Origin: Ectothiorhodospiraceae bacterium
Lineage (GTDB): Bacteria; Pseudomonadota; Gammaproteobacteria; HK1
NCBI GenBank assembly: GCA_024234875.1
Contig: JACKNM010000017.1
Span: 1 to 64,000, forward strand
Direction: 5' to 3'
DNA: 64,000 nt
Shown in pieces: positions 8,636 through 17,208 of the stretch. The translations under genes and the position numbers were made by a program. Positions within the stretch are counted from its first letter, which is position 1. The number at the start of each line of letters is the position of its first letter. A model generated the notes under the pieces. That model was not told the origin of the DNA. It saw only the letters and a program-made list of their open reading frames with translations, and did not search any database.

Positions 8636-9345
8636 GGGCCGCGGCTGTCGGTGCGCGCCTGCGAGCGTGCCGCGAGCCCGCGCGCGATGCCGGAGCGCAA
8701 CGCGGCGATGGCGGCGGCACGGTCGGCCTGTCCGAAGATCGCGCTTCCGGCGACGAAGGAATCGGCGCCGGCCGCCGCTAACATGGCGATGGTCTCGGCA
8801 TTGACGCCGCCGTCGACCTCGATGCGCGCGGCCGACTCGCCGGCCTCGAACAGCGCCCGGGCCTCGCTCACCTTGGCGAGCGCCGAGGGCAAGAAGCGCT
8901 GGCCGCCGAAGCCGGGGTTGACCGACATCACCAGCACGTGGTCCAGCTTGTCGAGGACGTAGGGGAGACAGGCGAGCGGGGTGGCCGGGTTGAACGCGAC
9001 ACCGGCGCGACAGCCGTGATCGCGAATCACGCCGAGGGTGCGGTCCAGATGGTCGACCGCCTCGGCGTGGACCGTGATCCAGCTCGCGCCGGCACGCGCG
9101 AAGTCGTCCACCAGGCGGTCGGCCGGGCGCACCATCAGGTGCACGTCGAGCGGCGCCTCGATACCGTAGGCGCGCAGCGCATCGCAGATCATCGGACCGA
9201 AGGTCAGATTCGGGACGTAGTGGTTGTCCATCACGTCGAAGTGCACGACGTCGGCGCCGGCGTCGAGAACACCGCGCACCTCCTCGCCGAGACGCGCGAG
9301 GTCCGCGGAAAGAATCGAGGGAGCGATCAGCGGAGCATGGGCCAC
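8632..9345 (-). CDS. rpe: Ribulose-phosphate 3-epimerase
   Basis: A 237-residue TIM-barrel epimerase interconverting ribulose 5-phosphate and xylulose 5-phosphate. Recognisable segments are IAPSILSADLARLGEEV, VVHFDVMDNHYVPNLTFGP, HVLVMSVNPGFGGQRF and VDGGVNAETIAML, with the metal-binding His and Asp residues. The GTG at 9345 gives the usual short leader before IAPSILSAD, although no Shine-Dalgarno is visible. The open frame extends further upstream but lacks family similarity. Only 36 bases separate it from the divergent DUF3530 gene. Confidence 0.94.
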   Translation of the reverse strand: MAHAPLIAPSILSADLARLGEEVRGVLDAGADVVHFDVMDNHYVPNLTFGPMICDALRAYGIEAPLDVHLMVRPADRLVDDFARAGASWITVHAEAVDHLDRTLGVIRDHGCRAGVAFNPATPLACLPYVLDKLDHVLVMSVNPGFGGQRFLPSALAKVSEARALFEAGESAARIEVDGGVNAETIAMLAAAGADSFVAGSAIFGQADRAAAIAALRSGIARGLAARSQARTDSRGP

Positions 9346-9381
9346 GAGACGAGCACGCCGAGGGAGCGACAGGAGGCGGTA

Positions 9382-10194
9382 GTGTACGCCAAGCGTCGCG
9401 GAAGCCGACCGGGCAACTGGCGGCGGGTGGGCCTGGCCACCGTCGCCGGCTGGCTCTGCGTCGGCCTCGCGCTGGCGGCGGGTGGGCCCGCGGCGTTCGC
9501 CCGCTCGGGGTTCGAGACCGAGCTGGCGGCGCGCCTGCAGCCGCCGGACCGGGTGCTCTGGCTGAGCGCCGGCGGCCGCGAGTTCCTGGCCGTGCACCGC
9601 CCGGCGGCGGGGCGCCAGCCCGCGCGGGGGGTGGTGGTCCTGCTCCACGACCTCGGTGCCCACCTCGACTGGCCGCAGGGGGTTCGTCCGCTGCGGGTCG
9701 GGCTGCCCGAGGCCGGCTGGCACACGTTGTCGTTGCAGCTCGACCTCGGTGTGGTGTCCGACGCCGATGGGCGTCTCACCGAGAATCTCTCCGAGCGCCT
9801 CACCGCGGCGATGGGCTACCTCTCCGAGCAGGGGCTCACCGACCGTGTGCTCGTCGCGTTCGGGGCGGCGGTGCCGGCTGCCGCGCGGTGGCTGGCCGGC
9901 GTCGGCGCGACCAGCGGAGTGAAGGCGGCGGTCGCGGTCGCCGGGCGTGTCGGGTCGGAGCCGGCGGTGATCGAGGAGGCCGCCTCACTGATGTCGCGGC
10001 TGGTCCTGCCGTGGCTCGACGTCCACGGTGCGCTCGACGCCGACGCCTCCCGGCTCGCCGACCGCCACCAGGTGTTGCGGGCGCAGGCCGAATCCAACGA
10101 CCATCGGCGTGCGCGGATTCCTGCCGCGGGTCGAGGTCTCGGACGCGACGACGGCGCGCTGCTGGCCACCGTGCGCGGATTCATCGCGCGTTAG
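9382..10194 (+). CDS. DUF3530-family secreted protein
   Basis: A 270-residue protein starting at GTG 9382. An exact AGGAGG at 9371-9376 lies five bases upstream, which favours this start over the ATG at 9337. Residues 14-36 (RRVGLATVAGWLCVGLALAA) form a signal peptide. The mature part resembles the alpha/beta-hydrolase-like DUF3530 family, with VVVLLHDLGAHLDWP resembling an oxyanion-hole strand. No Gly-x-Ser-x-Gly nucleophile elbow is evident where it would be expected, so an enzymatic role is doubtful. The function is unknown, and it stands alone before a repeat-rich gap. Confidence 0.72.
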   Translation: MYAKRRGSRPGNWRRVGLATVAGWLCVGLALAAGGPAAFARSGFETELAARLQPPDRVLWLSAGGREFLAVHRPAAGRQPARGVVVLLHDLGAHLDWPQGVRPLRVGLPEAGWHTLSLQLDLGVVSDADGRLTENLSERLTAAMGYLSEQGLTDRVLVAFGAAVPAAARWLAGVGATSGVKAAVAVAGRVGSEPAVIEEAASLMSRLVLPWLDVHGALDADASRLADRHQVLRAQAESNDHRRARIPAAGRGLGRDDGALLATVRGFIAR

Positions 10195-10276
10195 CAGGCT
10201 GTTGAAGAGCTCGGTTCTTCGGCAGCCTGCGCCCGGCACATGGCTTGCCCTGAGCGCCGTCGAAGGGACGTGCCGG

Positions 10277-10308
10277 CTTACAACAAGCACGTAAGCGCTT
10301 GTTGTAAG
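10277..10308. repeat. 12-bp perfect inverted repeat
   Basis: CTTACAACAAGC at 10277-10288 is mirrored by GCTTGTTGTAAG at 10297-10308 with an 8-base loop. It lies 83 bases after the DUF3530 stop. No T-tract follows on either strand, so it is probably a repeat element or a transcript-end structure rather than a classic terminator. Confidence 0.6.
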
Positions 10309-10476
10309 TCGCCAAGCCGGAGACCGCGTCTTCGGCGCAGCGAGTTGAAAACGTGCAGGACGCACTTTTTCATCAACCTTTCATCGAACTACACGTAACG
10401 ACCTGATTTCAGTGGCTGGGGCTTTGCTAGCTCGCTGAGCCTGCCTGCCCTGAGCTTGTCGAAGGGTCGAAGCGCG

Positions 10477-10588
10477 TGCGCTGAGCCTGTCGAAGCGTAT
10501 CCCCGAGCACCACCGTCGAGCCGTGGCGCCGAGCCAGGAGTGGCACGGCCGGCGAGGATTGAAGATACGCGTCGACAGGCTCAGCGCA
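10477..10588. repeat. 112-bp MITE-like element with 25-bp terminal inverted repeats
   Basis: The left arm at 10477-10501 (TGCGCTGAGCCTGTCGAAGC...) and the right arm at 10564-10588 are inverted copies that differ at one of 25 positions. They enclose 62 bases. The arms contain the widespread CTGAGCCTGTCGAAG repeat core. Further cores lie at 10248-10267 and 10448-10466. No target-site duplication was recognised and no related transposase is in the window. Confidence 0.6.
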
Positions 10589-10795
10589 CGGTTCCTCCCG
10601 TTCGCGTCCCGAGCGCGCGACCGCCGGTCGTGGATGGCTGTTAGCGAAGCTCTGCACAACTCCATCGTGGAGTTGCGCAGAGACGGCAGGCGCAAGGCGC
10701 GGCTTGCACCTGCCTCACATTTTCAATCGCTTACGCGATCGAGAATGGCGGTGCATCCCTTCGGCGGCGCTCAGGACAAGCCCTGCACCGCAGGC

Positions 10796-10816
10796 AGGTC
10801 TGCGGTTTGCAGACCT
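10796..10816. terminator. Hairpin downstream of djlA
   Basis: AGGTCTGC (10796-10803) pairs perfectly with GCAGACCT (10809-10816) across a five-base loop. It lies 25 bases beyond the djlA stop. On the plus strand it is followed by TTCTT; on the minus strand, the djlA direction, no T-run follows. It may be a transcript-end stabilising hairpin. Confidence 0.4.
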
Positions 10817-10840
10817 TTCTTGGCAATCGACCGTCGGGTC

Positions 10841-11644
10841 CTACGCGGCCCGCGCCTCCCGAATCCGCTCGTAGGCCAGGCGCACCTCCTTGCTCTTCTC
10901 GGTCGCCACCGCGACCATCTCCTCCGGCAGCCCCTTCGCGATCAGCCGGTCCGGATGGTGCTGGCTCATCAGCCGCCGATAGGCGCGCTTGACCTCGTCG
11001 TCGGTGGCGCTGTGGTCGACGCCGAGGATCTCGTACGCGGCGTCGACCGGCATGCGCTCGCGACCGACCGGCCCGCGGTGGTGGCGGCGCTCGCCCTCGA
11101 GCATCGCGACGATTCGATCCAGCTCGGTGGCCGGGAGGCCCAGCGCGCTGACGATGTGGGCCAGGACCCGGCGCTCCGCGGCGTGCATGGCACCGTCGGC
11201 GAGGGCCGCCGAGACCTGGATCTCGAGAAACACCCGTAGCAAGTTGGTGCTGCCCCGACACTCGCGCCGCAGCTGGGCGAGGAGCTCGTCGAGCGGGAAA
11301 TCGGTGGTCTTGCCCTCCCGGAACAGCCGCTGCGCCGCCTCGCGCAGGTGCGGCGGGAGCGACATCTGGTCCATGACCTGCGACGCGAGCCGGATCTCGT
11401 CCGCGCTGACCCTGCCGTCGGCCTTCGACAGATGGCCCATCACCGCGAAGGTGGCGGTGAAGAACGCGGCCTGGGTGCGCTCGCGTCGGGTCGCCTCCGC
11501 GCCCGGGCGGGGCGTCGGATCGGCGTCGAGGCCCGTCAGCCCGCGGTCGAATTGATGACCCAGGGCCATACCGGCCATGGCCCCGAGCGGACCACCGAGA
11601 ACGAACCCGAACGCGCCACCGAGAAGCTTGCCCCACCAGCTCAA
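10841..11644 (-). CDS. djlA: DnaJ-like membrane co-chaperone DjlA
   Basis: A 267-residue homologue of E. coli DjlA (271 residues). A glycine-rich N-terminal membrane segment (WWGKLLGGAFGFVLGGPLG) is followed by a TerB-like helical domain (ATFAVMGHLSKADGRVSADE, FLEIQVSAALADG). A C-terminal J domain (AYEILGVDHSATDDEVKRAY) carries the HPD motif in SQHHPDRL. DjlA anchors DnaK at the inner membrane. No ATG fits the N-terminus. The TTG at 11644, with GGGGGA upstream, yields MSWWGKLLGG, which aligns with the E. coli start MQYWGKIIG. The frame continues upstream but that part is not family-like. Confidence 0.9.
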   Translation of the reverse strand: MSWWGKLLGGAFGFVLGGPLGAMAGMALGHQFDRGLTGLDADPTPRPGAEATRRERTQAAFFTATFAVMGHLSKADGRVSADEIRLASQVMDQMSLPPHLREAAQRLFREGKTTDFPLDELLAQLRRECRGSTNLLRVFLEIQVSAALADGAMHAAERRVLAHIVSALGLPATELDRIVAMLEGERRHHRGPVGRERMPVDAAYEILGVDHSATDDEVKRAYRRLMSQHHPDRLIAKGLPEEMVAVATEKSKEVRLAYERIREARAA

Positions 11645-11833
11645 GCGATGTCCCCCGTGTGATGATCTCCGCCGCGCGCCGTGACCGCACACCCTGGCGT
11701 GCGTCCGGCCGCGGCATGGATCTACGCGAAGCGCCCGCCCGGCGCAAACACCGTGCCCACCGTCGAGCGACCTCGCCCCCGCGGGCCATCCGGTCTCGTA
11801 TGATCCCGACCCGTCGCAGAGTCGGACCGAGAC

Positions 11834-13390
11834 ATGCCGCACCGAGTCAGCCGAGGAGCAGGGGGACGCCCCCGGCCGTCGCCGCCGCCCGCTGGTCGGG
11901 TCGATCCCGAGGTGGCGGGGATGATGGATGCCGGCCGCGCCCATCTGGCGGCCGGAGACGTGGCGCTGGCCACGGTGGTGCTCGACGAGGTGCTGCGCCG
12001 GGTGCCGGACGAGCCGTCGGCACTGGCGCTGCGGGCCGGGATCGCGGTCGAGGCCGGTGACCCCACGGCGGCGGTGGGGCTGCTCGAGCGCGCCACCGCG
12101 GCCCGGCCGCGCGACCCCGCGCTCGCGCGCCGGCTCGGCGAGGCGCGTCACGCGGCGGGGGATCTCGCCGGCGCCGTCGCCGCCCTGCGCAGGGCGGTGA
12201 GCCTCGCCCCACGCGATGCCGATCTGCTCGACGCCTGCGGCCAGGTCTGCCTGGAGGCGGGGGAGCTCGAGGTGGCCCGAGAGTGTTTTCGCCGCGCCTT
12301 CGCCTTCGACCCGGGTGCGCCCGGGGTGGCGCTCGACTACGTGCGCTCGCGACGTTTCGACGGCGCGAGTGCGCGCGAGACCGCCGCCACCGTGCGCCGC
12401 CTCGCGCGGCGACCCGAGCTCCCGCCGCTGGCGCGGGCGGATCTCGAGTTCGCGCTGGCGAAGCTCGCCGACGACATCGGCAACCATGGCGCCGCGGCCG
12501 AGCACTACGTCGCCGCCAATCGCCTCGTCCGCGGGACGGTCGAGTTCGATGCCGGCCGCCACCGCGCGGTGGTCGACACCATCATCGAGACCTTCACCCC
12601 GGCGCTATTCGAGCGCTGCCGTGGCTATGGCGATCCGAGCCCGCTCCCGGTGCTCGTCGTCGGCATGCCGCGCTCCGGCACGACGCTGGTCGAGCAAATC
12701 CTCGCTGCCCATCCCGAGGTGCACGGCGCCGGCGAGCTGGACGCCCTCGATGCCGCCAGTCGCACCCTCGCCCGTGCCCTGTCGCGGGCGGCCGGGCGGT
12801 CGGTGCGCTATCCCGCCTGCGCCGCCGCGACCACCCCCGAGGCTGCCGCCGAGGCCGGAGGCGCCTATGTGGCTCGCCTGAGCGCCCTCGCCGCCGGCGC
12901 GGTGAGGTGCATCGACAAGATGCCGACGAACTTCCTGCATCTGGGGCTCGCGGCGCTGGTCTGCCCGGGTGCGCGGGTGATTCACTGCCGGCGCGACCCG
13001 ATGGACACCGGGCTCTCGATCTGGCAGCAGCAGTTCGGGAGCGGGCACGTCTGGGCCTACGACCTCGACGACATCGCCGCCTTCCACCGCGAGCACGACC
13101 GCCTGATGGCGCACTGGCGCGCGGTGCTGCCACTGCCACTGCTCGAGGTCGACTACGAGTCGCTGGTCGGCGACGTCGAGACGGTGAGTCGCCAGATGGT
13201 GGCGTTCCTGGATCTCGCCTGGTCGGACGCGTGTCTCGCCTTCCACGCCAGTCGCCGCCCGGTCGGCACCGCGAGCAGCTGGCAGGTGCGCGCGCCGGTG
13301 CACGGCGACTCGGTGGGTCGCTGGCGGCGCTACGGGTCGGCGCTGGACCCGCTGCGACGCGGGCTCGGGCTGCCGGAGCACGAGTCGTGA
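11834..13390 (+). CDS. TPR-repeat sulfotransferase (first of a tandem pair)
   Basis: A 518-residue protein. Residues 25-210 contain tetratricopeptide repeats (AHLAAGDVALATVVLDEVLR, RRLGEARHAAGDLAGAVAAL). The C-terminal half is a Sulfotransfer_3-type domain: the PAPS 5'-phosphosulfate loop GMPRSGTTLVEQIL lies near residue 276, and the 3'-phosphate motif is HCRRDPMDTGLSIWQQ. It would transfer sulfate from PAPS to an unknown acceptor, with the TPRs possibly binding a protein substrate. There is no signal peptide. The next gene starts in its stop codon and has the same design, so the two probably act together or arose by duplication. Confidence 0.88.
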   Translation: MPHRVSRGAGGRPRPSPPPAGRVDPEVAGMMDAGRAHLAAGDVALATVVLDEVLRRVPDEPSALALRAGIAVEAGDPTAAVGLLERATAARPRDPALARRLGEARHAAGDLAGAVAALRRAVSLAPRDADLLDACGQVCLEAGELEVARECFRRAFAFDPGAPGVALDYVRSRRFDGASARETAATVRRLARRPELPPLARADLEFALAKLADDIGNHGAAAEHYVAANRLVRGTVEFDAGRHRAVVDTIIETFTPALFERCRGYGDPSPLPVLVVGMPRSGTTLVEQILAAHPEVHGAGELDALDAASRTLARALSRAAGRSVRYPACAAATTPEAAAEAGGAYVARLSALAAGAVRCIDKMPTNFLHLGLAALVCPGARVIHCRRDPMDTGLSIWQQQFGSGHVWAYDLDDIAAFHREHDRLMAHWRAVLPLPLLEVDYESLVGDVETVSRQMVAFLDLAWSDACLAFHASRRPVGTASSWQVRAPVHGDSVGRWRRYGSALDPLRRGLGLPEHES

Positions 13391-15540
13391 GTCGTGGCGG
13401 GCGGGCGGGGGGTGGCCGCGGCCGGCCCGCGGCTCGGAACGCGGCGAGCGGGCGCGAGCGGCGGCCCGAGCTACTCCACCAGGCGGTGGCCGCGCACCGG
13501 GCCGGCGCGCTCGATCAGGCGGAGGCTGCGTATCGCCGCTTCGTCGAGCTGAACCCCTCCCATGCCGGTGGCCTGCACAACCTCGCCCTGGTCCTGCACG
13601 CGACCGGCCGCGCGGACGAGGCGCTGGAGACCCTCGGTCGGGCCGTCGCCGCCGATCCGAGCGACCGGGCGGCGCGGCTCAACCTCGGCAATCTCCTGCG
13701 GGCCGCCGGCCGCTTCGAGGATGCGGAGCGAGAGTACCGGGCGCTGCTCGCGCGGGACCCGGGTGCGCTCGATGCCCGCTATGCGCTGGGAACCGTGCTA
13801 CACGAGCAACGCGACCTCGACGGTGCCGAGGCCTGTTACCAGGCGGTGGTCGACGCCGGGCGCGCCGACGCCGGGGTATGGAACAGCCTCGGCTCGGTGG
13901 CGCTCGACGGTGGTGACCTGGCCGAGGCCGAGACGCGCTTCCGGCACGCGCTCGCTCTGCGGGCCGACCACCCGGGTGCCTGGCTCAACCTGTCGACGGT
14001 GCTCAAGTCCACCGACCGGGTCGACGAGGCGATCGAGGCGTGCCGGGCCGCGGTGGGGCATCACCCGGACCTCCAGGAGGGCTGGAACAACCTGGTGGTG
14101 ATGCTGCTCGACGCCGACCGGGTCGAGGAGGCGGAGGAGACCGCGCTCACCGCGGTCCGTCGCTTCCCGCGCTCGGCACGCGCGCATCTCAACCTCGCCA
14201 ACGCGCTGTTCGACCGCGAGCGCCTGGACGCGGTGATCACGGTCTGCCGGAACTGCCTGGAGCTCGACCCCACGCTCGTCGACGCGTGGTGTCGGCTCGG
14301 GCTCGCGCTGGTGGCGCGCGGCCGGCTGGCCGAGGCGGCGGACGCGCTTCGACGCGGGGTCGAGACCGATCCGAATCACGCCGCCGCGCACAACTGCCTC
14401 GGTGTCGCGCTCCTCGATCTCGGCGACCTCGGCGGCGCGCAGGCCGAGTTCGAGCGGGCGCTCGAGCTCGACCCCGACATGCCGGAGGCCTGGCTCAGCG
14501 TCTCGCGAACCAAGCGCTTCACCGCCGAGGACCGGCCGACCATCGAGCGGGTCGCCACCATCGCCGACCGTCGGCGGATGGACACCCGGGCCACCGCCCA
14601 CATGCACTTCGCGCTGGCCAAGATGCACGACGACTTGCGCGAGCACGAGCGGGCATTCGCGCACTACAAGGCGGGGAACGACCTGATGCACGAGGTCGTC
14701 CGCTTCGATCTCGACGGCTATCGCCGGCGGATGGACGCCATCATCGAGACCTTCGACGCCGGGCATTTCGCGCGCACGGAGGGCTTCGGGCGTGACGACC
14801 CCACGCCGGTCTTCGTGTTCGGGATGCCGCGCTCGGGGACCACGCTGGTGGAGCAGATCCTGTCGAGCCATCCGCAGGTGCACGGCGCTGGCGAGCTGAT
14901 GCGGGTTCCGGAGCTGAGCGCGCGCATCGGGCGGGCGGTCGGGGTGGCGGAGCACTATCCGCGAAGCGTCCCTGCCCTCGATGTCGCGACCAGTGCGCGA
15001 CTCGCCGACGAGGAGCTCGAGTTCCTGCGTGGCATCGCCGCACCCGGGTCGACGCGGGTGACCGACAAGCTACCCGGCAACTTCGTCCATCTGGGTCTGA
15101 TCGCGACCCTGTTCCCGCGGGCGACGCTGGTGCACTGCGCCCGCGACCCGATGGACACCTGTCTCTCGAACTACATCCAGCTCTTCGCCGAGGGGCATCA
15201 CTACAGCTACGACCTCCGGGAGCTCGGAATCGTCTACCGCGAGTACCGGCGTGTGATGGCGCACTGGCGAGGCGTGCTGCCGTTGCGGATCCTGGACGTG
15301 GTGTACGAGGACCTGGTGGCGGATCCGGAGCCGCTCACACGGGCGCTGATTGCGCACTGCGGGCTGGAGTGGGACGACCGATGTCTCGACCACACCGCGA
15401 ACCGCAGAGGGGTCACCACCGCCAGCAACTGGCAGGTTCGCCAACCGATCTACCGCACCGCGGTGGCTCGCTGGCGGCGCTACGAGCCCTGGCTCGGCCC
15501 GCTGCGCGAGGCGTTGGAGGTGGGGGCGCCGACTACCTGA
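13387..15540 (+). CDS. TPR-repeat sulfotransferase (second of a tandem pair)
   Basis: A 717-residue protein whose GTG start overlaps the previous stop (GTGA). About ten TPR units cover residues 30-370 (for example AYRRFVELNPSHAGGLHNLA and WNSLGSVALDGGDLAEAETR). A sulfotransferase domain follows with GMPRSGTTLVEQILSSHPQV near residue 478 and the 3'-phosphate motif HCARDPMDTCLSNYIQLF. The catalytic domain is clearly paralogous to the first gene, and the TPR array is about twice as long. Translational coupling suggests equimolar production. The acceptor is unknown. Confidence 0.88.
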   Translation: MSRGGRAGGGRGRPAARNAASGRERRPELLHQAVAAHRAGALDQAEAAYRRFVELNPSHAGGLHNLALVLHATGRADEALETLGRAVAADPSDRAARLNLGNLLRAAGRFEDAEREYRALLARDPGALDARYALGTVLHEQRDLDGAEACYQAVVDAGRADAGVWNSLGSVALDGGDLAEAETRFRHALALRADHPGAWLNLSTVLKSTDRVDEAIEACRAAVGHHPDLQEGWNNLVVMLLDADRVEEAEETALTAVRRFPRSARAHLNLANALFDRERLDAVITVCRNCLELDPTLVDAWCRLGLALVARGRLAEAADALRRGVETDPNHAAAHNCLGVALLDLGDLGGAQAEFERALELDPDMPEAWLSVSRTKRFTAEDRPTIERVATIADRRRMDTRATAHMHFALAKMHDDLREHERAFAHYKAGNDLMHEVVRFDLDGYRRRMDAIIETFDAGHFARTEGFGRDDPTPVFVFGMPRSGTTLVEQILSSHPQVHGAGELMRVPELSARIGRAVGVAEHYPRSVPALDVATSARLADEELEFLRGIAAPGSTRVTDKLPGNFVHLGLIATLFPRATLVHCARDPMDTCLSNYIQLFAEGHHYSYDLRELGIVYREYRRVMAHWRGVLPLRILDVVYEDLVADPEPLTRALIAHCGLEWDDRCLDHTANRRGVTTASNWQVRQPIYRTAVARWRRYEPWLGPLREALEVGAPTT

Positions 15541-15638
15541 CGGCGGGCCCGAGGGATCTCGTAGCCCGAGGCGCCACGCAAACGGGGGTGGGCGCTGCAG
15601 GTCGCCGGCGAAGCGCGACTCGTGGGCTCACAACGAAA

Positions 15639-15694
15639 GACGGCCCCGTCCTTGCGGGCGGGGCCGTCGAGTCCGATGCCGGGCGGACCCGGCA
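15639..15694 (-). terminator. Tandem hairpins ending porin gene 1
   Basis: In the direction of the porin gene, TGCCGGG/CCCGGCA (15677-15694) comes first. GACGGCCCCG/CGGGGCCGTC (15639-15668) follows, and then TTT on the minus strand. The same two-hairpin design follows all three porin genes, which supports a role in terminating or protecting the messages. Confidence 0.65.
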
Positions 15695-15714
15695 CCGGAG
15701 GCACGCATCGTCCC

Positions 15715-16755
15715 TTACTGGAACTTGACGCGCGCGCCCATCACGAAGACGTCCAGATCCTCGGTGTTCACACCGGTGAGATCCACGTCGTGGTTGTGGT
15801 AGCCCGCGTACAGGTCCACACCCGGCTTCGGGATGCTGTGCACGAAGCCCACGCCGATACGGGTGGCGTCGGCGTTCTGCACCAGGTCGGAGGTCTCGCC
15901 GTAGGACACGGAGATGGCGTTGTTGCCCCACTTGTGGCCGAGCTTCACGTACCAGTTCTTCGGGTCGTCACGGCCGGGGGCCGCGGCAGCCAGGTCACGC
16001 TCGCCGTAGGCGAACGAGATGTTGGTGCCCTGCGAGAACATGAAGCCGACCGAGCCGCCCCAGGAGTCGAAGCCACGGCGGTTCTCGGCGCCCTGGTAGC
16101 CGGCGTACAGCGCCAGCTTGCCACCACCGATGCTGTGGTCGACGTTGACCGTGATGTCCCACAGCTGGTCGTTGGCGACCGAGGCCGAGATCACCGCCGG
16201 GCCGAGCGCCGGGGAGTCGTAGCGCAGCACGTCCAGACGGCCACCGTCGAAGTCCGACGCGTAGGTGGTCAGGGTGCCGATGTTGCCGCCGCCCGAGGTG
16301 CGGATGAGGCAGGTCGAGCAGTGCTCGAAGCCCGCGTTCTCGTCGGCCAGGCCGGTGCCCGACAGATCGGCGTACATCACGCCGTCGAACGCCGAGCTGG
16401 TGTGGCCCATCGACACCTTGCCGAAGTTGCCGCTGAAGTACAGCATCGAGTGGCGGATGTCGCCGACGCTGTCGTTGCCGTCAGCACCCTTGAGAGGACG
16501 CTGGCGGTTGGACGCGATACCGGCCTCGTAGAACACACCGGCCTTCATGCCGTTGCCGAGGTCACCCTCGCCACGGATGCGGTAGCGCGAGCGCGACGCG
16601 GTGTTGTCCATGTGCTGGACGTCCGAGCCCTGACCGTCGTCCGCGAAGCGGATCATGCGGTTGATGTGGCCCGAGATCTTGAAATCGACGGCCTGCGCCG
16701 CCAGCGGCGCGACCAGGGCGCCGGAGATGGCGACTGCCAAGAGCTTCTTGTTCAT
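15715..16755 (-). CDS. Outer-membrane porin (copy 1)
   Basis: A 346-residue general-porin-like beta-barrel protein. A signal peptide (MNKKLLAVAISGALVAPLAA) is cleaved near AQA-VDFK. The mature protein has alternating beta-strand character typical of 16-strand gram-negative porins (RSRYRIRGEGDLGNGMKAG, FYEAGIASNRQRPLKGADG). An unusual CxxC pair (EHCSTCLIR, Cys146 and Cys149) is kept in all three copies. The C-terminus is GARVKFQ, with the aromatic residue in the penultimate rather than the last position. GGGGGA lies upstream of the start. Copies 2 and 3 are nearly identical over long stretches. Channel selectivity is unknown. Confidence 0.9.
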   Translation of the reverse strand: MNKKLLAVAISGALVAPLAAQAVDFKISGHINRMIRFADDGQGSDVQHMDNTASRSRYRIRGEGDLGNGMKAGVFYEAGIASNRQRPLKGADGNDSVGDIRHSMLYFSGNFGKVSMGHTSSAFDGVMYADLSGTGLADENAGFEHCSTCLIRTSGGGNIGTLTTYASDFDGGRLDVLRYDSPALGPAVISASVANDQLWDITVNVDHSIGGGKLALYAGYQGAENRRGFDSWGGSVGFMFSQGTNISFAYGERDLAAAAPGRDDPKNWYVKLGHKWGNNAISVSYGETSDLVQNADATRIGVGFVHSIPKPGVDLYAGYHNHDVDLTGVNTEDLDVFVMGARVKFQ

Positions 16756-17208
16756 GCGGTGTCCCCCTTGAGGATCACGGTTGTCTTTTGCGGTCTCCAC
16801 GCTTCGAGGCGGGAGGCGCTTCGCGAAGCCCCTCGTGTACGAGAAGGCGGGCGAAGTATCGACACCGTCACGGGGCGCTGCAACCGATAGGCGGTATTTT
16901 GGCAACATACGTGTGCAGAATGTTGCTTATATGCAACAGATCCGGGAAATCAGCCAGGAACAATGAGTTCGCGCGTATCTCGTCGCCGACCGGCGGCGCC
17001 GGCCCCAGGATGATCCCGAATGTTGCAGCGAGGACACAGGGAATTGCGCCGTGTTGCCGGCGAGACACGGGTCGATGCGGCCGGGGCGAGGGCGCGCGCT
17101 TGGACTCGGGGCCCGCTGCGTGCTTCGACACGGACCCCGCTGCGCGGGCTCCGGCTCGGCGACCGGCGATCCCTCGGGCTCGGGGTTCCTGACGGACCCC
17201 CAAACGGA
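16756..17208. other. Porin 1 upstream region
   Basis: No gene is supportable in this gap. It carries the porin 1 leader, a GCGAAGTAT element (16851-16859), a GTTGC-N6-GCAAC palindrome (16922-16937), and a locally AT-richer stretch near 16895-16970. The part nearest porin 2 (from about 17144) repeats the sequence downstream of porin 3 almost exactly (CTCGGCGACCGGCGATCCCT), marking the edge of the duplicated unit. Confidence 0.6.
16922..16937. promoter_or_regulatory. GTTGC-N6-GCAAC palindrome upstream of porin 1
   Basis: GTTGC TTATAT GCAAC lies 167 bases before the porin 1 start. Equivalent palindromes occur 174 bases before porins 2 and 3 with unrelated central bases. Conserved arms, spacing and position suggest binding of a dimeric regulator. 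The 5-N6-5 geometry matches CRP/FNR-family sites, but the arms are not TGTGA. Confidence 0.6.

Larger units (their letters stand above)
10195..10840. other. Repeat-rich intergenic region
   Basis: This 646-base gap between the DUF3530 gene and djlA has no supportable gene. It holds a 12-bp perfect inverted repeat (CTTACAACAAGC, 10277-10288 and 10297-10308), an A/T-flanked hairpin (10344-10377), three CCCTGAGC-n-GTCGAAGG-type repeat cores plus an inverted one, an imperfect hairpin TCTGCACAACTCCA/TGGAGTTGCGCAGA near 10652-10682, and a strong hairpin at 10796-10816. The density of small palindromes suggests a collecting site for non-autonomous repeats. Confidence 0.7.

Noticed and set aside
11645..12562. 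Long N-terminal extension of the djlA frame (573 residues in total)
   Set aside because: The extension is antisense to the TPR-sulfotransferase gene. DjlA homology begins at the TTG at 11644.
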